From the NCBI GenBank assembly GCA_020248945.1, contig JADCGQ010000012.1, forward strand, positions 62,001 through 126,000: 64,000 nucleotides of DNA, in the 5' to 3' direction. Made by a program: the position numbers and the translations under genes. The DNA is from Rubrivivax sp. (GTDB taxonomy: Bacteria > Pseudomonadota > Gammaproteobacteria > Burkholderiales > Burkholderiaceae_C). How positions within the stretch are numbered: the stretch's first letter is position 1; every line of letters begins with the position of its first letter. The notes beneath the pieces are model-generated. The model saw only the letters and a program-made list of their open reading frames with translations, was not told the DNA's origin and did not search any database. Below are positions 26,188 through 35,836 of the stretch, one piece after another.

Positions 26188-28772
26188 ACACCGCGGCCCT
26201 GCATCCATGGCGGCGCGTGCATGCGTCGCTGATGCCCGACTACAACCCGCACGCGACCGTGGCCTGGTGGCTGGGCCTGGTCGCTGGCATCGTGGCGCTG
26301 GCCTGGGCTGCCGCGCAGACGGCGCAGACGGGCTCCCTGGTGGCGCTGCAGGCCGCGCTGGCGCTGGTGGTGGCCGCGGCGCTCTATCCGGTGCGCGTGC
26401 CCGGCACACGTCACAGTTATGCAGCCGGCGACATCCTGATCTTTCTGGTCCTGCTGGCGCTGGGCCCGGCGCCGGCAGCGCTGGTGGCCGCGGGCGACGC
26501 CCTCGTGGGCTCGATGCGCACCTCCAAGCGCTGGACGAGCCGGCTCTTCAGCCCTGCCGCCGCGGCGCTGGCCATGGCCGTGGCAGGCCTGGGGCTGCAG
26601 GCCGCGCTGGGTCTGGCCGCCGCGGGCGGGCACGACAGCGCTGCCACGCTGCTGGCGCTGACGATGGCGTGTTCGCTGGTGTACTTCGTGGTCAACGTCG
26701 CGCTGGTCACCGGCGTGTTGCAGCTCAAGCGCGGCGAGCCCTTCCTGCAACCGGGGGCACTGCTCGGCGGCTACCGCTGGGTCGGGCTGGCGTATGCCGG
26801 CAGTGCCGCCGTGGGCACGCTGCTGTACCTGACCTGGCGCGATCACGGCGCCGGCACCCTGCTGGTGATGCTGCCGCTGCTGGCCCTGCTGCTGCTGACG
26901 CTGCACTTCTACTTTCGCCAGCAGGAAACCAACGAACGCCTGCTGGCCGCCAACGCCGAAGCCGCCGAGCGCGCGGCCGTCGGCGCCCAGCGCGAGGCCG
27001 AGGCGGCCCAGCTGCACCTGCGCGAGATGGAGCGCAGCGAGCGCCGTTTCCAGAGCGCCTTCACCCACGCCAGCATCGGCATGGCGCTGCTCGGCTTCGA
27101 CGGCCGCATCCAGCTGGCCAACCCGGCCCTGGCCGCCTTGGTGGGCCGCGACGCCGGCACGCTGACCGGGCGCCCCTTTGCCGAGCTCGTGAGCGCCGAC
27201 GAGCGGGGCGACGTCGAGCGCGCACTGGGCCTCGTGCCCGGCAGCGAGTTCCAGTCGTTCGCGCGCGAGCTGCGCTGCCAGCACGCCAGCGGCGGCAGCG
27301 TGTGGCTGGCGCTGCATGCGAGCTTCTTCACCGAGCCCGGGGCCGACGAGCCCTGCCTCATCCTGCAGGCCCAGGACGTGAGCGCACGCCGCGCCGCCGA
27401 GGCCGGCCTGCAGCACCTGGCCTTTCACGATGCACTGACCGGGCTGCCGAACCGGCGCCGCTTCATGGAGTGCCTGGCCAGCGCCGTGACGCGCAGCCGC
27501 GGTGATGCGCGCCACGCCTGGGCCGTGATGTTCATCGACTTCGACCGCTTCAAGCTCGTCAACGACAGCCTAGGCCACAGTGCCGGCGACGAGCTGCTGC
27601 AGCAGCTGGCGCGGCGCGTGCAGGAGCGCATCCGGCCCTCCGACACCGTGGCGCGGCTGGGTGGCGACGAGTTCGCCATCCTGATCGAGAACCTCGAGCA
27701 CGAGCGCGACGCGGTGCTGCTGGCCGATCGCCTGATGGATTCGCTGAAGACGCCGTTCCGCGTCGCGGGCCAGACGGTGACGAGCAGCGCCAGCATCGGC
27801 ATCACCTTCAGCGCCTTCGGCTACGACAGCGCCGACGCCGCGCTGCGTGACGCCGACACCGCGATGTACCGCGCCAAGGCCGAGGGCAAGGCGCGCTACG
27901 CCGTCTTCGACAGCGCCCTGCACACCGCGGTGTCGCAGCGGCTGCGGCTCGAAGGCGAGCTGCGCGAGGCCATCGCGGCCGAGCAGCTGACGGTGGTCTA
28001 CCAGCCGCTGTTCAGGCTCGGCCCCGACCGCCGCGCGCACCAGCTTGTCGGCTTCGAGGCGCTGCTGCGCTGGCGCCAGAGCGACGGCTCGATGCGGCCG
28101 CCGGAGCAGTTCCTGCCGGTGGCCGAAGAGACCGGCCTGATGCCCGCCGTGACCGACTTCGTGCTGCACTGCGCCTGCCGCCAGCTGCGGCAGTGGCAGC
28201 GCTCGGCGCCCGATCTGGCCGATCTGGGGCTGAGCGTCAACCTCGGTGCGCAGGACCTGCGCCAGGGTGATCTGGTGGCGCGGGTGTCGCAGGCGCTGGT
28301 GGAGTCGGGCCTCAAGCCCGCGCACCTGACGCTCGAACTGACCGAAGGCATCCTGATGGACAAGCCCTTGCTGCCGGCCGCGCAGGCCCACGCCACGATG
28401 CAGGCGCTGCGCCTGCTGGGCGTGCAGCTGGCGGTCGATGACTTCGGCACCGGCTACTCCAGCTTGTCGCGGCTGTCGCAACTGCCGATCGACAGCCTCA
28501 AGATCGACCGCAGCTTCGTGCGCCAGCTGCAGGACAGCAGCGACGCCGCGCAGGCGGCCGCCGTGGTGGCGGCTATCGTGCAACTGGGCAGCACGCTGCG
28601 CAAGGCGGTGGTGGCCGAAGGCATCGAGACGGCCGATCAGGTGGAGCAGCTGCGCGGCCTGGGCTGCGAGATGGGGCAGGGCTTCCATCTCGCGTCGCCG
28701 CTGGCCCCGGGGCGATGCCACCGACTGGCTGGCGGCGCGCCACCAGCCTTTGCACTGACAGAGACCCACTGA
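26163..28772 (+). CDS. Membrane PAS-GGDEF-EAL cyclic-di-GMP protein, paralogue 2
   Basis: 869 aa, collinear with the preceding gene along its whole length. Shared stretches include the N-terminal LMPDYN, RTSKRWTSRL in the membrane domain, FTHASIGMALL in PAS, and the GGDEF/EAL core. GGDEF is at 500-504 with RPSD as inhibitory site; EAL is at 632-634 with the downstream DDFGTGYSSL and KIDRSFV intact. The ATG at 26163 lies inside the end of gene 1. A tandem duplication followed by divergence is the simplest origin. Confidence 0.88.
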   Translation: MGQPDDPLNTAALHPWRRVHASLMPDYNPHATVAWWLGLVAGIVALAWAAAQTAQTGSLVALQAALALVVAAALYPVRVPGTRHSYAAGDILIFLVLLALGPAPAALVAAGDALVGSMRTSKRWTSRLFSPAAAALAMAVAGLGLQAALGLAAAGGHDSAATLLALTMACSLVYFVVNVALVTGVLQLKRGEPFLQPGALLGGYRWVGLAYAGSAAVGTLLYLTWRDHGAGTLLVMLPLLALLLLTLHFYFRQQETNERLLAANAEAAERAAVGAQREAEAAQLHLREMERSERRFQSAFTHASIGMALLGFDGRIQLANPALAALVGRDAGTLTGRPFAELVSADERGDVERALGLVPGSEFQSFARELRCQHASGGSVWLALHASFFTEPGADEPCLILQAQDVSARRAAEAGLQHLAFHDALTGLPNRRRFMECLASAVTRSRGDARHAWAVMFIDFDRFKLVNDSLGHSAGDELLQQLARRVQERIRPSDTVARLGGDEFAILIENLEHERDAVLLADRLMDSLKTPFRVAGQTVTSSASIGITFSAFGYDSADAALRDADTAMYRAKAEGKARYAVFDSALHTAVSQRLRLEGELREAIAAEQLTVVYQPLFRLGPDRRAHQLVGFEALLRWRQSDGSMRPPEQFLPVAEETGLMPAVTDFVLHCACRQLRQWQRSAPDLADLGLSVNLGAQDLRQGDLVARVSQALVESGLKPAHLTLELTEGILMDKPLLPAAQAHATMQALRLLGVQLAVDDFGTGYSSLSRLSQLPIDSLKIDRSFVRQLQDSSDAAQAAAVVAAIVQLGSTLRKAVVAEGIETADQVEQLRGLGCEMGQGFHLASPLAPGRCHRLAGGAPPAFALTETH

Positions 28773-28788
28773 AGCGCACCCATCCGGC

Positions 28789-29745
28789 TCAGCGCCGGGC
28801 GTGGTTCATCACCGCCATCCCGGCCACGGCAAGCGCACCGCCGAGCAGCAGCGAAGGCTCCAGCGGCTCGCCCAGCAGCAGGGTCGACGTGGCCACGCCG
28901 AACACCGGCACGAGGCTGATGTAGGCGGCGGCCCCGCCGGCGCCGAGTGCCGCCACGCCGTCGAAGTACCACGCATAGGCCAGGACCGTGGCGCCCGCCG
29001 CCATGAACAGCATCGCCGCCCACACCAGCGGCGGTGCGGCCAGCGGCGTGGCCATCTGCGCCGGGCCCTCCAGCAGCAGCGCTGCGGCAAACAGCAGCAG
29101 CGTGCCCGAGGTGGCGGTGGTGGTGATGGTCGTGAGCGTGTCGACGCCGGCCAGCAGCCGCCGTCCCATCAGCGTGTAGGCCACCCAGCAGGCCACGCAG
29201 CCCAGCAGCATCAACTCGCCCACGCCGAGGGCGCCGGCGAACAGGCGCCACGGCTCGCCCTGGGTCAGCACGATGCTCGCGCCGAACGCCGCCAGCGCCA
29301 TGCCGATACCGATGCGGGCGTTGAGCTTCTCGCGGAACAGCCAGGCCGCGATCAGCGTCGTGACCACCGGGTTCACGGTGACGATGAGCGCGGCGCGGCT
29401 GGCCGGCACCTGCTGCAGGCCCAGCATGAAGAAGGCGGTGTAGCCGAACACGCCCACGGCGCCGGCCGCCGCGAGCCCCAGCGCCTGGCGGCGCGACAAG
29501 GCCCACAGAGGGGCCAGACCGCGCCCGGCCAGGCGCCACCACAACGCGAACAGCGCCATCGCGACGGCGAAGCGCCAGGCGCCGCCCGTCAGCGGCGGCA
29601 GGGCTTGCGCGAGCATGCGCCCGGCGGGCCACGAGGCCCCCCAGAGCACGGCCATGCCGATGAGCTTGAGGTGCACGCCGGCCGAGCCGGCGCGCTGCAG
29701 CGCGGACAGCGGACTCAGCGGATCAGCAGCACCGGCGTGCCGCAC
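28789..29745 (-). CDS. DMT (EamA) family transporter
   Basis: 318 aa with ten predicted helices in two EamA repeats (WGASWPAGRMLAQALPPL; ALIVTVNPVVTTLIAAWLFREKL; AYISLVPVFGVATSTLLLGEPL). The start given overlaps the uspA end by 31 bases. An in-frame GTG at 29674-29676, just before HLKLIGMAVLWG, would remove the overlap and is a real alternative. Substrate unknown. Convergent with the GGDEF-EAL pair. Confidence 0.85.
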   Translation of the reverse strand: MRHAGAADPLSPLSALQRAGSAGVHLKLIGMAVLWGASWPAGRMLAQALPPLTGGAWRFAVAMALFALWWRLAGRGLAPLWALSRRQALGLAAAGAVGVFGYTAFFMLGLQQVPASRAALIVTVNPVVTTLIAAWLFREKLNARIGIGMALAAFGASIVLTQGEPWRLFAGALGVGELMLLGCVACWVAYTLMGRRLLAGVDTLTTITTTATSGTLLLFAAALLLEGPAQMATPLAAPPLVWAAMLFMAAGATVLAYAWYFDGVAALGAGGAAAYISLVPVFGVATSTLLLGEPLEPSLLLGGALAVAGMAVMNHARR

Positions 29746-30137
29746 TGCGCCAGCACCTTGGTGGCCACCGAGCCGAGCACCAGGTTGCTCAGCGAGCCGT
29801 GGCCGTGCGAGCCCATGATGACGAGGTCGAACTTGCCCTTGGTGGCGGTGTCGGAGATGGTCTCGGCCGCGTGCCCGACCTTGCCCACGTACTCGGCCTT
29901 GATGCCCTGCTTGGAGAAGAAGCTGCGGATGGGCTTGAACACCTTCTCGGCGCTTTCGTCGTAGTAGCCCTTCAGCGTGGCCTTGTCGATCACGGCCGCC
30001 GCACGCGGCGGCACGGCCGGCACGGCGCTGATCACGGTGTAGTCGTGCTTGCCACCGAGCCAGTCGTCGTGGGCTGCGAGGTAGGCCAGCATGCGCTTGG
30101 TGAACGAACTGCCATCGACGGCGACGAGGATCTTCAT
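29715..30137 (-). CDS. Universal stress protein, UspA family (ATP-binding type)
   Basis: 140 aa from the ATG at 30135-30137, chosen because AGGAG lies 8 bases upstream. Starts MKILVAVDGSS and ends with the ATP-binding motif GSHGHGS plus a Gly-Ser nine residues on (VLGSVATKVL), the pattern of nucleotide-binding Usp proteins. Single domain. Cytoplasmic stress or energy-state function is family knowledge. Confidence 0.92.
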   Translation of the reverse strand: MKILVAVDGSSFTKRMLAYLAAHDDWLGGKHDYTVISAVPAVPPRAAAVIDKATLKGYYDESAEKVFKPIRSFFSKQGIKAEYVGKVGHAAETISDTATKGKFDLVIMGSHGHGSLSNLVLGSVATKVLAQCGTPVLLIR

Positions 30138-30222
30138 GGTCTTGTGCTCCTGAGCTTGGGACTGCAAGGTTTTTGGAACTTCGAGTGTCGCATCGCCCAT
30201 GGGCGTGCCGACTTGACCCGGC

Positions 30223-30993
30223 TCAGACTGTGAGTGTTCTCAGCGGCTCGTAGCCTTCGTGTTCGCCCTTCTTGGCCAGGCCGCGCGCCTGGCTCACCAC
30301 GCGCGCCGGTGCGCGGCCGGCGCGGGGCAGCGTGTAGTCGTGGCGGCAGTGCAGGTGGCCGTGCAGCCAGAGGTCGGCGCGCACGATGAGGTCGTCGTCG
30401 GCGTTGCAGAAGCTGGCGGTGCCGGGCTGCGGGCCGTAGCGCGGATCGGCGCTCTTTATGCTCGGCGCGAAGTGCGTCACCACCACCGTGGCGTCGGCGG
30501 CCGAGGGCATCGACAGGCTGCGCTCGAGCCAGTCGCGGCAGGCCTGGCCTTCTTCGCGCACGGCGGCGGCGTCGAAATCGCGGCCGTGGCGCGTGGCCTT
30601 CATCACGCGCTGGAAGTAGGCCGCCGCGCGCTCGGCGCGTTCGCGGCCGGCGGCGCCGAAGAGGCCGAAGTCGCTCCAGCGCGTGGTGCCCAGAAAGCGC
30701 ACGCGGCGGCCGTCGGCGGCGGTGTGCAGGTGGCTCTGGCGCTCGAGGTAGATGAAGCCGAGGCCTTCGAGGTAGCGGCGCAGGTCGGTGGCGGCCTCGT
30801 CGACGTCGCGGCCGTCGAACTCGTGGTTGCCCGCGACCACGATCACCGGCACCGGCCAGCCGCGGAAACGTTCGTAGCCCCGCCAGCCGCTGTCGATGTC
30901 GCCAGCCAGCACCAGCAGCTCGGCGCCGGGGGCGGGTTCGGGGTCGAAGGACTCGGTCTCGAGGTGGAGATCGGACAGCAGCTGCAGTTTCAC
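30223..30993 (-). CDS. Calcineurin-like metallophosphoesterase
   Basis: 256 aa with a GTG start overlapping the DUF2332 stop (GTGA at 30990-30993). All metal-binding motifs are present: SDLHLE, GDID, GNHE, a later VTHFAPS and HGHLH. Substrate unknown. Coupled to the DUF2332 gene. Confidence 0.9.
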   Translation of the reverse strand: MKLQLLSDLHLETESFDPEPAPGAELLVLAGDIDSGWRGYERFRGWPVPVIVVAGNHEFDGRDVDEAATDLRRYLEGLGFIYLERQSHLHTAADGRRVRFLGTTRWSDFGLFGAAGRERAERAAAYFQRVMKATRHGRDFDAAAVREEGQACRDWLERSLSMPSAADATVVVTHFAPSIKSADPRYGPQPGTASFCNADDDLIVRADLWLHGHLHCRHDYTLPRAGRAPARVVSQARGLAKKGEHEGYEPLRTLTV

Positions 30994-32126
30994 GCGGGTG
31001 ATGCTGCCACGGTGGCCGCGCCTGTGCCGGCGGCGGGCCCCTGCCAGTGCACCCAGGCGCCGTGCGGGTGGGCCTCGGCCAGCAGCGCATCAACGCCGCC
31101 GGGCCAGAGGGTGCAGCGCAGCGCCACGCGCAGGTCGGGCCGCGGCGGCTCGAAGCGCAGCCAGGCCAGCGGTGACGCGGCGGTGGCCTGCGCAGCGGCC
31201 GCGTGCATCCGCGCGGTGATGGCCTCCTGCTCTTCAGCCGCGATGTACTGCCACACCACCGAGTGCATCAGCACGAAGGCCTCGCCGGCGTGGCGGGCGG
31301 CCAGTTGTTCGCGCACGAAGTCGACGGCTTGCCGCGCCTGCACGGCCCCGCTGCGGCTGCGGCCGCTTTGGCCGCTGCGCAAGGGCCGCACCACCGCGAT
31401 GGCCGCGCGCAGGCGGGCCAGGCGTTCGCGCTGGTCGGCCCAGACGAAGGACGCCAGGCGCAGGTCTTCGCCGGGCAGCGACAGGTCCAGCGGCGCGGCG
31501 TCGCAGCCCGCGCGGCGGGCGATGGCCAGCGGCGCATCGGTCGGCGGTGGCGGGCCGCGCCAGTCGGGGCGCAGCGTGAGTGCCGCGGCGGCGTCGCCCC
31601 AGGCCCAGGTGCCACCGTCAGGGCTGCCTGCTTCGTGCCGGTAGTGGTCGCACCACAGGTTGAGGCCGGCCGACGAGCCGATCTCGGCCAGGTGGAGCGG
31701 CCGCCGCAGCGTGGCCGCCACGTGCAGCAGGCCCGGCAGCAGCGCGGCGCTGCGCATCACCTCATTGGTTTGCGGCGGGCGCGACAGTGCGGCCCGCAGG
31801 TGGGGCTGCTCGCGTTGCCAGGCCAGCGCGATGGCCGCGGTGAGCGTGGCGTCGTCGGCGGTGTCCGCCGCCGGCGGCCACAGCTCGGCCCAGGGTTTGC
31901 GCCCCAGCAGCGCCAGGTGATGCAGCCCGCCCAGCCAGCGCAGTGACACCGCCGCGGCGAGCGGGTCGCGGTCGACCGTGGCCAGCGCCGCCAGCGCCTC
32001 GGGTTCGGTGTCGAGCCAGCGCCGGCTGAGCGCCAGCACCCGCGCTGAAAACGGCGACGCGCCGGCTTCGCACCACCCGACCTGTCGGTCGAAGGCGTCC
32101 AGCAGGTGCGCCGCGGGGCTGCTCAA
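30990..32126 (-). CDS. DUF2332 family protein
   Basis: 378 aa. Recognised by the family pattern SRRWLDTEPEALAAL, HLAEIGSSAGLNLWCDHYR, and FVLMHSVVWQYI, followed by WLRFEP. The EIGSSAGLNL segment resembles a SAM-binding loop, so a methyltransferase-like fold is possible but unproven. Starts 3 bases after the pckG stop and overlaps the phosphoesterase by 4 bases; pckG, DUF2332 and phosphoesterase may form one transcript. Confidence 0.82.
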   Translation of the reverse strand: MSSPAAHLLDAFDRQVGWCEAGASPFSARVLALSRRWLDTEPEALAALATVDRDPLAAAVSLRWLGGLHHLALLGRKPWAELWPPAADTADDATLTAAIALAWQREQPHLRAALSRPPQTNEVMRSAALLPGLLHVAATLRRPLHLAEIGSSAGLNLWCDHYRHEAGSPDGGTWAWGDAAAALTLRPDWRGPPPPTDAPLAIARRAGCDAAPLDLSLPGEDLRLASFVWADQRERLARLRAAIAVVRPLRSGQSGRSRSGAVQARQAVDFVREQLAARHAGEAFVLMHSVVWQYIAAEEQEAITARMHAAAAQATAASPLAWLRFEPPRPDLRVALRCTLWPGGVDALLAEAHPHGAWVHWQGPAAGTGAATVAASPA

Positions 32127-32129
32127 GGA

Positions 32130-34037
32130 TCAGAGCTTCTCGAGGCGCGCCTCGATCTGCGCCTTGGTGGCCGGCAGCGCGGCCGGCAGCTTGCTCTCGA
32201 GCTGCTTGAACAGCTCGGTGTGCAGCGTCAGCTCCTGCTGCCATGCGGCCTTGTCGATGCCGATGACGCTGGCGTACTGCTCGCGGCTGAAGGCCAGGCC
32301 GTCCCAACGCAGGTCTTCATAGCGCGGGCTGACGCCGAACACGTTGTCGGCACCCTCGGCCTTGCCTTCGGCGCGGCCCACCATCCACTCCAGCACGCGC
32401 ATGTTCTCGCCATAGCCCGGCCAGACGAACTTGCCGTCGGCGCCCTTGCGGAACCAGTTGACGCAGTAGATCTTCGGCAGCTTGGCACCCGTCCTTCCCG
32501 ACTCAGCCGCCAGCTTCTCGCCCATGGCCAGCCAGTGCTGCACGTAGTCGGCCATGTGGTAGCCCACGAAGGGCAGCATCGCGAACGGGTCGCGGCGCAC
32601 GGCGCCGTTGCCGCCGGCCATGGCGGCCGTCGTCTCGCTGCCCATCGTGGCGGCCATGTACACGCCCTCGACCCAGGTGCGCGCCTCGGTCACCAGCGGC
32701 ACGGTGGTGCTGCGGCGGCCGCCGAAGATGAAGGCGTCGATCGCCACGCCGGCCGGGTTGTCCCACTCGGGGTCGAGCACCGGGTTGGCGGTGGCGGCCA
32801 CGGTGAAGCGGGCGTTGGGGTGCGCCGCCTTGGCACCGGTTTCCTTGGCGATGGCCGGCGTCCAGTCGCGGCCCTGCCAGTCGATCAGGTGCGCCGGGGG
32901 GGTGTCGGTCATGCCTTCCCACCACACGTCGCCGTCGTCGGTGAGCGCCACGTTCGTGAAGACCGTGTCGGTCTTCAGCGAGGCCATGCAGTTGGGGTTG
33001 GTGTGGTCGTTGGTGCCGGGCGCCACGCCGAAGTAGCCCGCCTCGGGGTTGATGGCGTACAGGCGCCCGTCGGCATGCGGCTTGATCCAGGCGATGTCGT
33101 CGCCGATGGTCGTGACTTTCCAGCCCTCGTAGCCGGCCGGCGGCACGAGCATGCTGAAGTTGGTCTTGCCGCAGGCGCTGGGGAAGGCCGCGGCCACGTG
33201 GTACTTCTGGCCCGCCGGCGTGGTGACGCCGAGGATCAGCATGTGCTCGGCCAGCCAGCCCTGGGCGCGGCCCATGGTGCTGGCAATGCGCAGCGCGAAG
33301 CACTTCTTGCCCAGCAGCGCGTTGCCGCCGTAGCCCGAGCCGTAGCTCCAGATCTCGCGCGTCTCGGGGTAGTGGACGATGTACTTGGTGGGGTTGCAGG
33401 GCCAGGGCACGTCCTTCTGCCCCGCCGCGAGCGGCGCGCCCACGGTGTGCACGCAGGGCACGAACTCGCCGTCGTCGCCCAGCACATCGAGCGCGCCGCG
33501 GCCCATGCGCGTCATCGTGCGCATGCTCACCGCCACGTAGGGGCTGTCGGTCAGCTCAACGCCGATGTGCGCGATGTGGCTGCCCAGCGGGCCCATGCTG
33601 AAGGGCACGACGTACATCGTGCGGCCGCGCATGCTGCCCTTGAACAGCGCCGGGGTGCCGTCGGCGAGGCCGGTCTGCAAGAGGGCCCGCATCTCGGCCG
33701 GCGCCATCCAGTTGTTGGTTGGGCCGGCGTCGTCCTTGTGCTGGCTGCAGATGTAGGTGCGGTCTTCGACGCGGGCCACATCAGACGCATCGGAGCGCGC
33801 CAGGAAGCTGCGCGGGCGCTTCACCGGGTCGAGTTTCATCAGGGTACCGGCGGCCACCAGCTGCTCGGTCAGGCGCTGGTACTCCTCGGCGCTGCCATCG
33901 CACCAGTGCACGCTGTCGCACTCGGTCAGCGCGGCGATCTGCGCCACCCAATCGACCAAGCGGGCGTGCTTGACGTGGGCGGGCACGTTCAGGCGCAGCC
34001 CTTCCATCACGGGACGGTTCATGTCGGATCCAATCAT
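32130..34037 (-). CDS. pckG: Phosphoenolpyruvate carboxykinase (GTP)
   Basis: 635 aa. Converts oxaloacetate and GTP to PEP, the committed step of gluconeogenesis. GTP-type signatures are the P-loop [13 protein letters not shown], the metal site GDDIAW, and [17 protein letters not shown]. The first codon may be the ATG at 34022 (MNRPVMEGL) rather than 34037; neither has a good ribosome-binding site. Upstream, 34171-34237 carries paired repeats that could bind a regulator. Confidence 0.95.
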   Translation of the reverse strand: MIGSDMNRPVMEGLRLNVPAHVKHARLVDWVAQIAALTECDSVHWCDGSAEEYQRLTEQLVAAGTLMKLDPVKRPRSFLARSDASDVARVEDRTYICSQHKDDAGPTNNWMAPAEMRALLQTGLADGTPALFKGSMRGRTMYVVPFSMGPLGSHIAHIGVELTDSPYVAVSMRTMTRMGRGALDVLGDDGEFVPCVHTVGAPLAAGQKDVPWPCNPTKYIVHYPETREIWSYGSGYGGNALLGKKCFALRIASTMGRAQGWLAEHMLILGVTTPAGQKYHVAAAFPSACGKTNFSMLVPPAGYEGWKVTTIGDDIAWIKPHADGRLYAINPEAGYFGVAPGTNDHTNPNCMASLKTDTVFTNVALTDDGDVWWEGMTDTPPAHLIDWQGRDWTPAIAKETGAKAAHPNARFTVAATANPVLDPEWDNPAGVAIDAFIFGGRRSTTVPLVTEARTWVEGVYMAATMGSETTAAMAGGNGAVRRDPFAMLPFVGYHMADYVQHWLAMGEKLAAESGRTGAKLPKIYCVNWFRKGADGKFVWPGYGENMRVLEWMVGRAEGKAEGADNVFGVSPRYEDLRWDGLAFSREQYASVIGIDKAAWQQELTLHTELFKQLESKLPAALPATKAQIEARLEKL

Positions 34038-34170
34038 GGTGAAGTGAAGAAGCGAGGAGGCGGAATCGGGCGAGCGTCGCGCGCGGTGCTGGCCCGATGC
34101 CGCCGCGCAGGGCCGGACGGCTGCAGCACGGAGGGGGACGCGATTGTCGGACCTCTGTAATCAGCCCGTA

Positions 34171-34237
34171 ACCACCTGGGGCTGGGGTCTCATGCAAGAT
34201 CTGCATGAACCGATGCAAGATGCCACCTGGGGGCTGG
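34171..34237. promoter_or_regulatory. Repeat-rich candidate operator upstream of pckG
   Basis: Contains the inverted repeat CATGCA-N5-TGCATG (34191-34207), a direct repeat ATGCAAGAT at 34192 and 34213 (21 bases apart, two helical turns), and a flanking repeat CCACCTGGGG at about 34172 and 34223. It lies 135-200 bases before pckG. A weak minus-strand -10 (GACAAT) at 34143-34148 would put the repeats in an activator position. The regulator is unknown. Confidence 0.45.
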
Positions 34238-34259
34238 CGCCGCCCGGGCGCGGTGCCCA

Positions 34260-35774
34260 CTAGCGCACGGTCTTGACGATCGCACCCACCGCCGGCTCGG
34301 CGTCGGCCGAGGTGATGCCGTACACGCCGTTGATCAAGCGGATCGTCGCCTCGGCGTCCTCGAGCAGCGGCGAGGCCTTGGCCAGCGCGGCAAAACCGCC
34401 CACGGGCATGGGCGCGCTGCCGAGGCGCCATTCGCGCGCCGCCCGCCTGTCGGCGGCGGTGATGGCGCGAAAGCTCTGCTCGGCCGTCTGCATGACGGCC
34501 ATCGCGCGCTGCAGCGCTTCGTCGTCGCGCGCCGTGTAGTCGATCAGGTAGAGCCGCTGGCCCGGCCCCGTGACGATGGTCGAGCGCAGCGGCAGGCGCA
34601 CGTCGCCGCGCAGCCGGCTGCCGACGAAGTGGGTGCCCACGAAGGCCCCGACACGGCGCGCGGCGCTGCGGCCCTCGGTCGGCGCGAGCAGGTTCTCGAT
34701 CACCTGCGCGTGGGTTCTGCCGGCCAGCTTGGGCAGCAGGCGCACCGTGAGCGTGGCGTCGCCCTGCGGCGTGTGCAGGGCCACGGCGCTGCCTTCGACG
34801 TCGACCTCCCAGTCCGGCGGCGCCGTGATGGCGTAGCCGGCACGGGGGTGCACGAAGAGGCGGTCGCGGACGAGGCCCTTCTCGGCGCTGTCGCCCCAGA
34901 CGAGGCCGTCCATGCGCTGCAGGAAGCGCTGGCGGCCGTCGTTGCTGACATGGCGGGCGATGGCCGTGAAGCGCGCCGCCTCGCGCAGGCGCTGGTCGGT
35001 GCCGGGGTGGCTGGACAGCCAGTCCGAGCCTGGCGCGTCGCGCTGGTTCTCGCGTGCGCGGTCGGCATGGAAGCGCTCGATCATCTGCAGCATCTGCAGC
35101 ACGCCGACCATCTCGCGCGCGTCGTAGCCGGCGCGGGCGAGGTAGTCGGCGCCGATGCGGTCGGCCTCGAGTTCCTGGTCGCGGTTGTAGGTGGCGATCA
35201 TGCCGGCCGCCAAGCTCAGGCCCAGCCGCTTCATGCGCCGTGCGGCGCCGCGCAGCCCGGTGCGCTCGAGGAACTGGCCGACGTTGATGGCCGCCGCCAC
35301 GCCCAGGTTCGCAAAGGCCGCCTCGTTGGCTCGGTGGGCGCCGTGGCGGGCGGTGACGTGGGCAATTTCGTGGCCCAGCACGGCGGCCAGCTCGGCCTCG
35401 TTCTGCAGATGGCCGAGCATGCCGCGCGTCACGAACACCATGCCACCGGGCAGCGCGAAGGCGTTGCTGATGTCGGTGTCGAGGATGGTGAAGCTCCATG
35501 GCAGCTCCGGCCGGTGCGACAGCCGTGCCACCTTCAGGCCGATCTCGGTGACGTAGGCCTGGATCGGCGCGTGCTGGTAGAGCCCGTGTTCGTCGATCAG
35601 CGCCTCGCGCGCTTCTGCCGCCTGTTCGGCCAGCTGCGCCTCGGTCAGCGTGCTCACCTCGGTGCGCTCGGTCACCGGGTTGAAGATGGTGTGGCTGGCA
35701 CAGCCGCCCAGCGTGAGCGTGGCCAGCAGCACCAGCGCGGTGGCCAGGCGACGGAAGGCGGCGACGGCGGGCAT
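34260..35774 (-). CDS. M48 family lipoprotein metalloprotease, BepA-like
   Basis: 504 aa. The signal peptide ends in the lipobox LGGC (C25), so the protein is probably outer-membrane anchored. The M48 domain has HEIAHVTARHG and DQELEADRIGADYLARAGYD. A second region (about 270-500) is unrelated to TPR and resembles the C-terminal domain of periplasmic M48 proteins in betaproteobacteria. The role is likely envelope protein quality control, by family analogy with BepA/LoiP. Confidence 0.87.
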   Translation of the reverse strand: MPAVAAFRRLATALVLLATLTLGGCASHTIFNPVTERTEVSTLTEAQLAEQAAEAREALIDEHGLYQHAPIQAYVTEIGLKVARLSHRPELPWSFTILDTDISNAFALPGGMVFVTRGMLGHLQNEAELAAVLGHEIAHVTARHGAHRANEAAFANLGVAAAINVGQFLERTGLRGAARRMKRLGLSLAAGMIATYNRDQELEADRIGADYLARAGYDAREMVGVLQMLQMIERFHADRARENQRDAPGSDWLSSHPGTDQRLREAARFTAIARHVSNDGRQRFLQRMDGLVWGDSAEKGLVRDRLFVHPRAGYAITAPPDWEVDVEGSAVALHTPQGDATLTVRLLPKLAGRTHAQVIENLLAPTEGRSAARRVGAFVGTHFVGSRLRGDVRLPLRSTIVTGPGQRLYLIDYTARDDEALQRAMAVMQTAEQSFRAITAADRRAAREWRLGSAPMPVGGFAALAKASPLLEDAEATIRLINGVYGITSADAEPAVGAIVKTVR

Positions 35775-35836
35775 GGCCGCAAGGGTAGCGCAGCCCGTCC
35801 ACTTACGATCGCGGCCCCCCGACTCGAGCGAGCACC

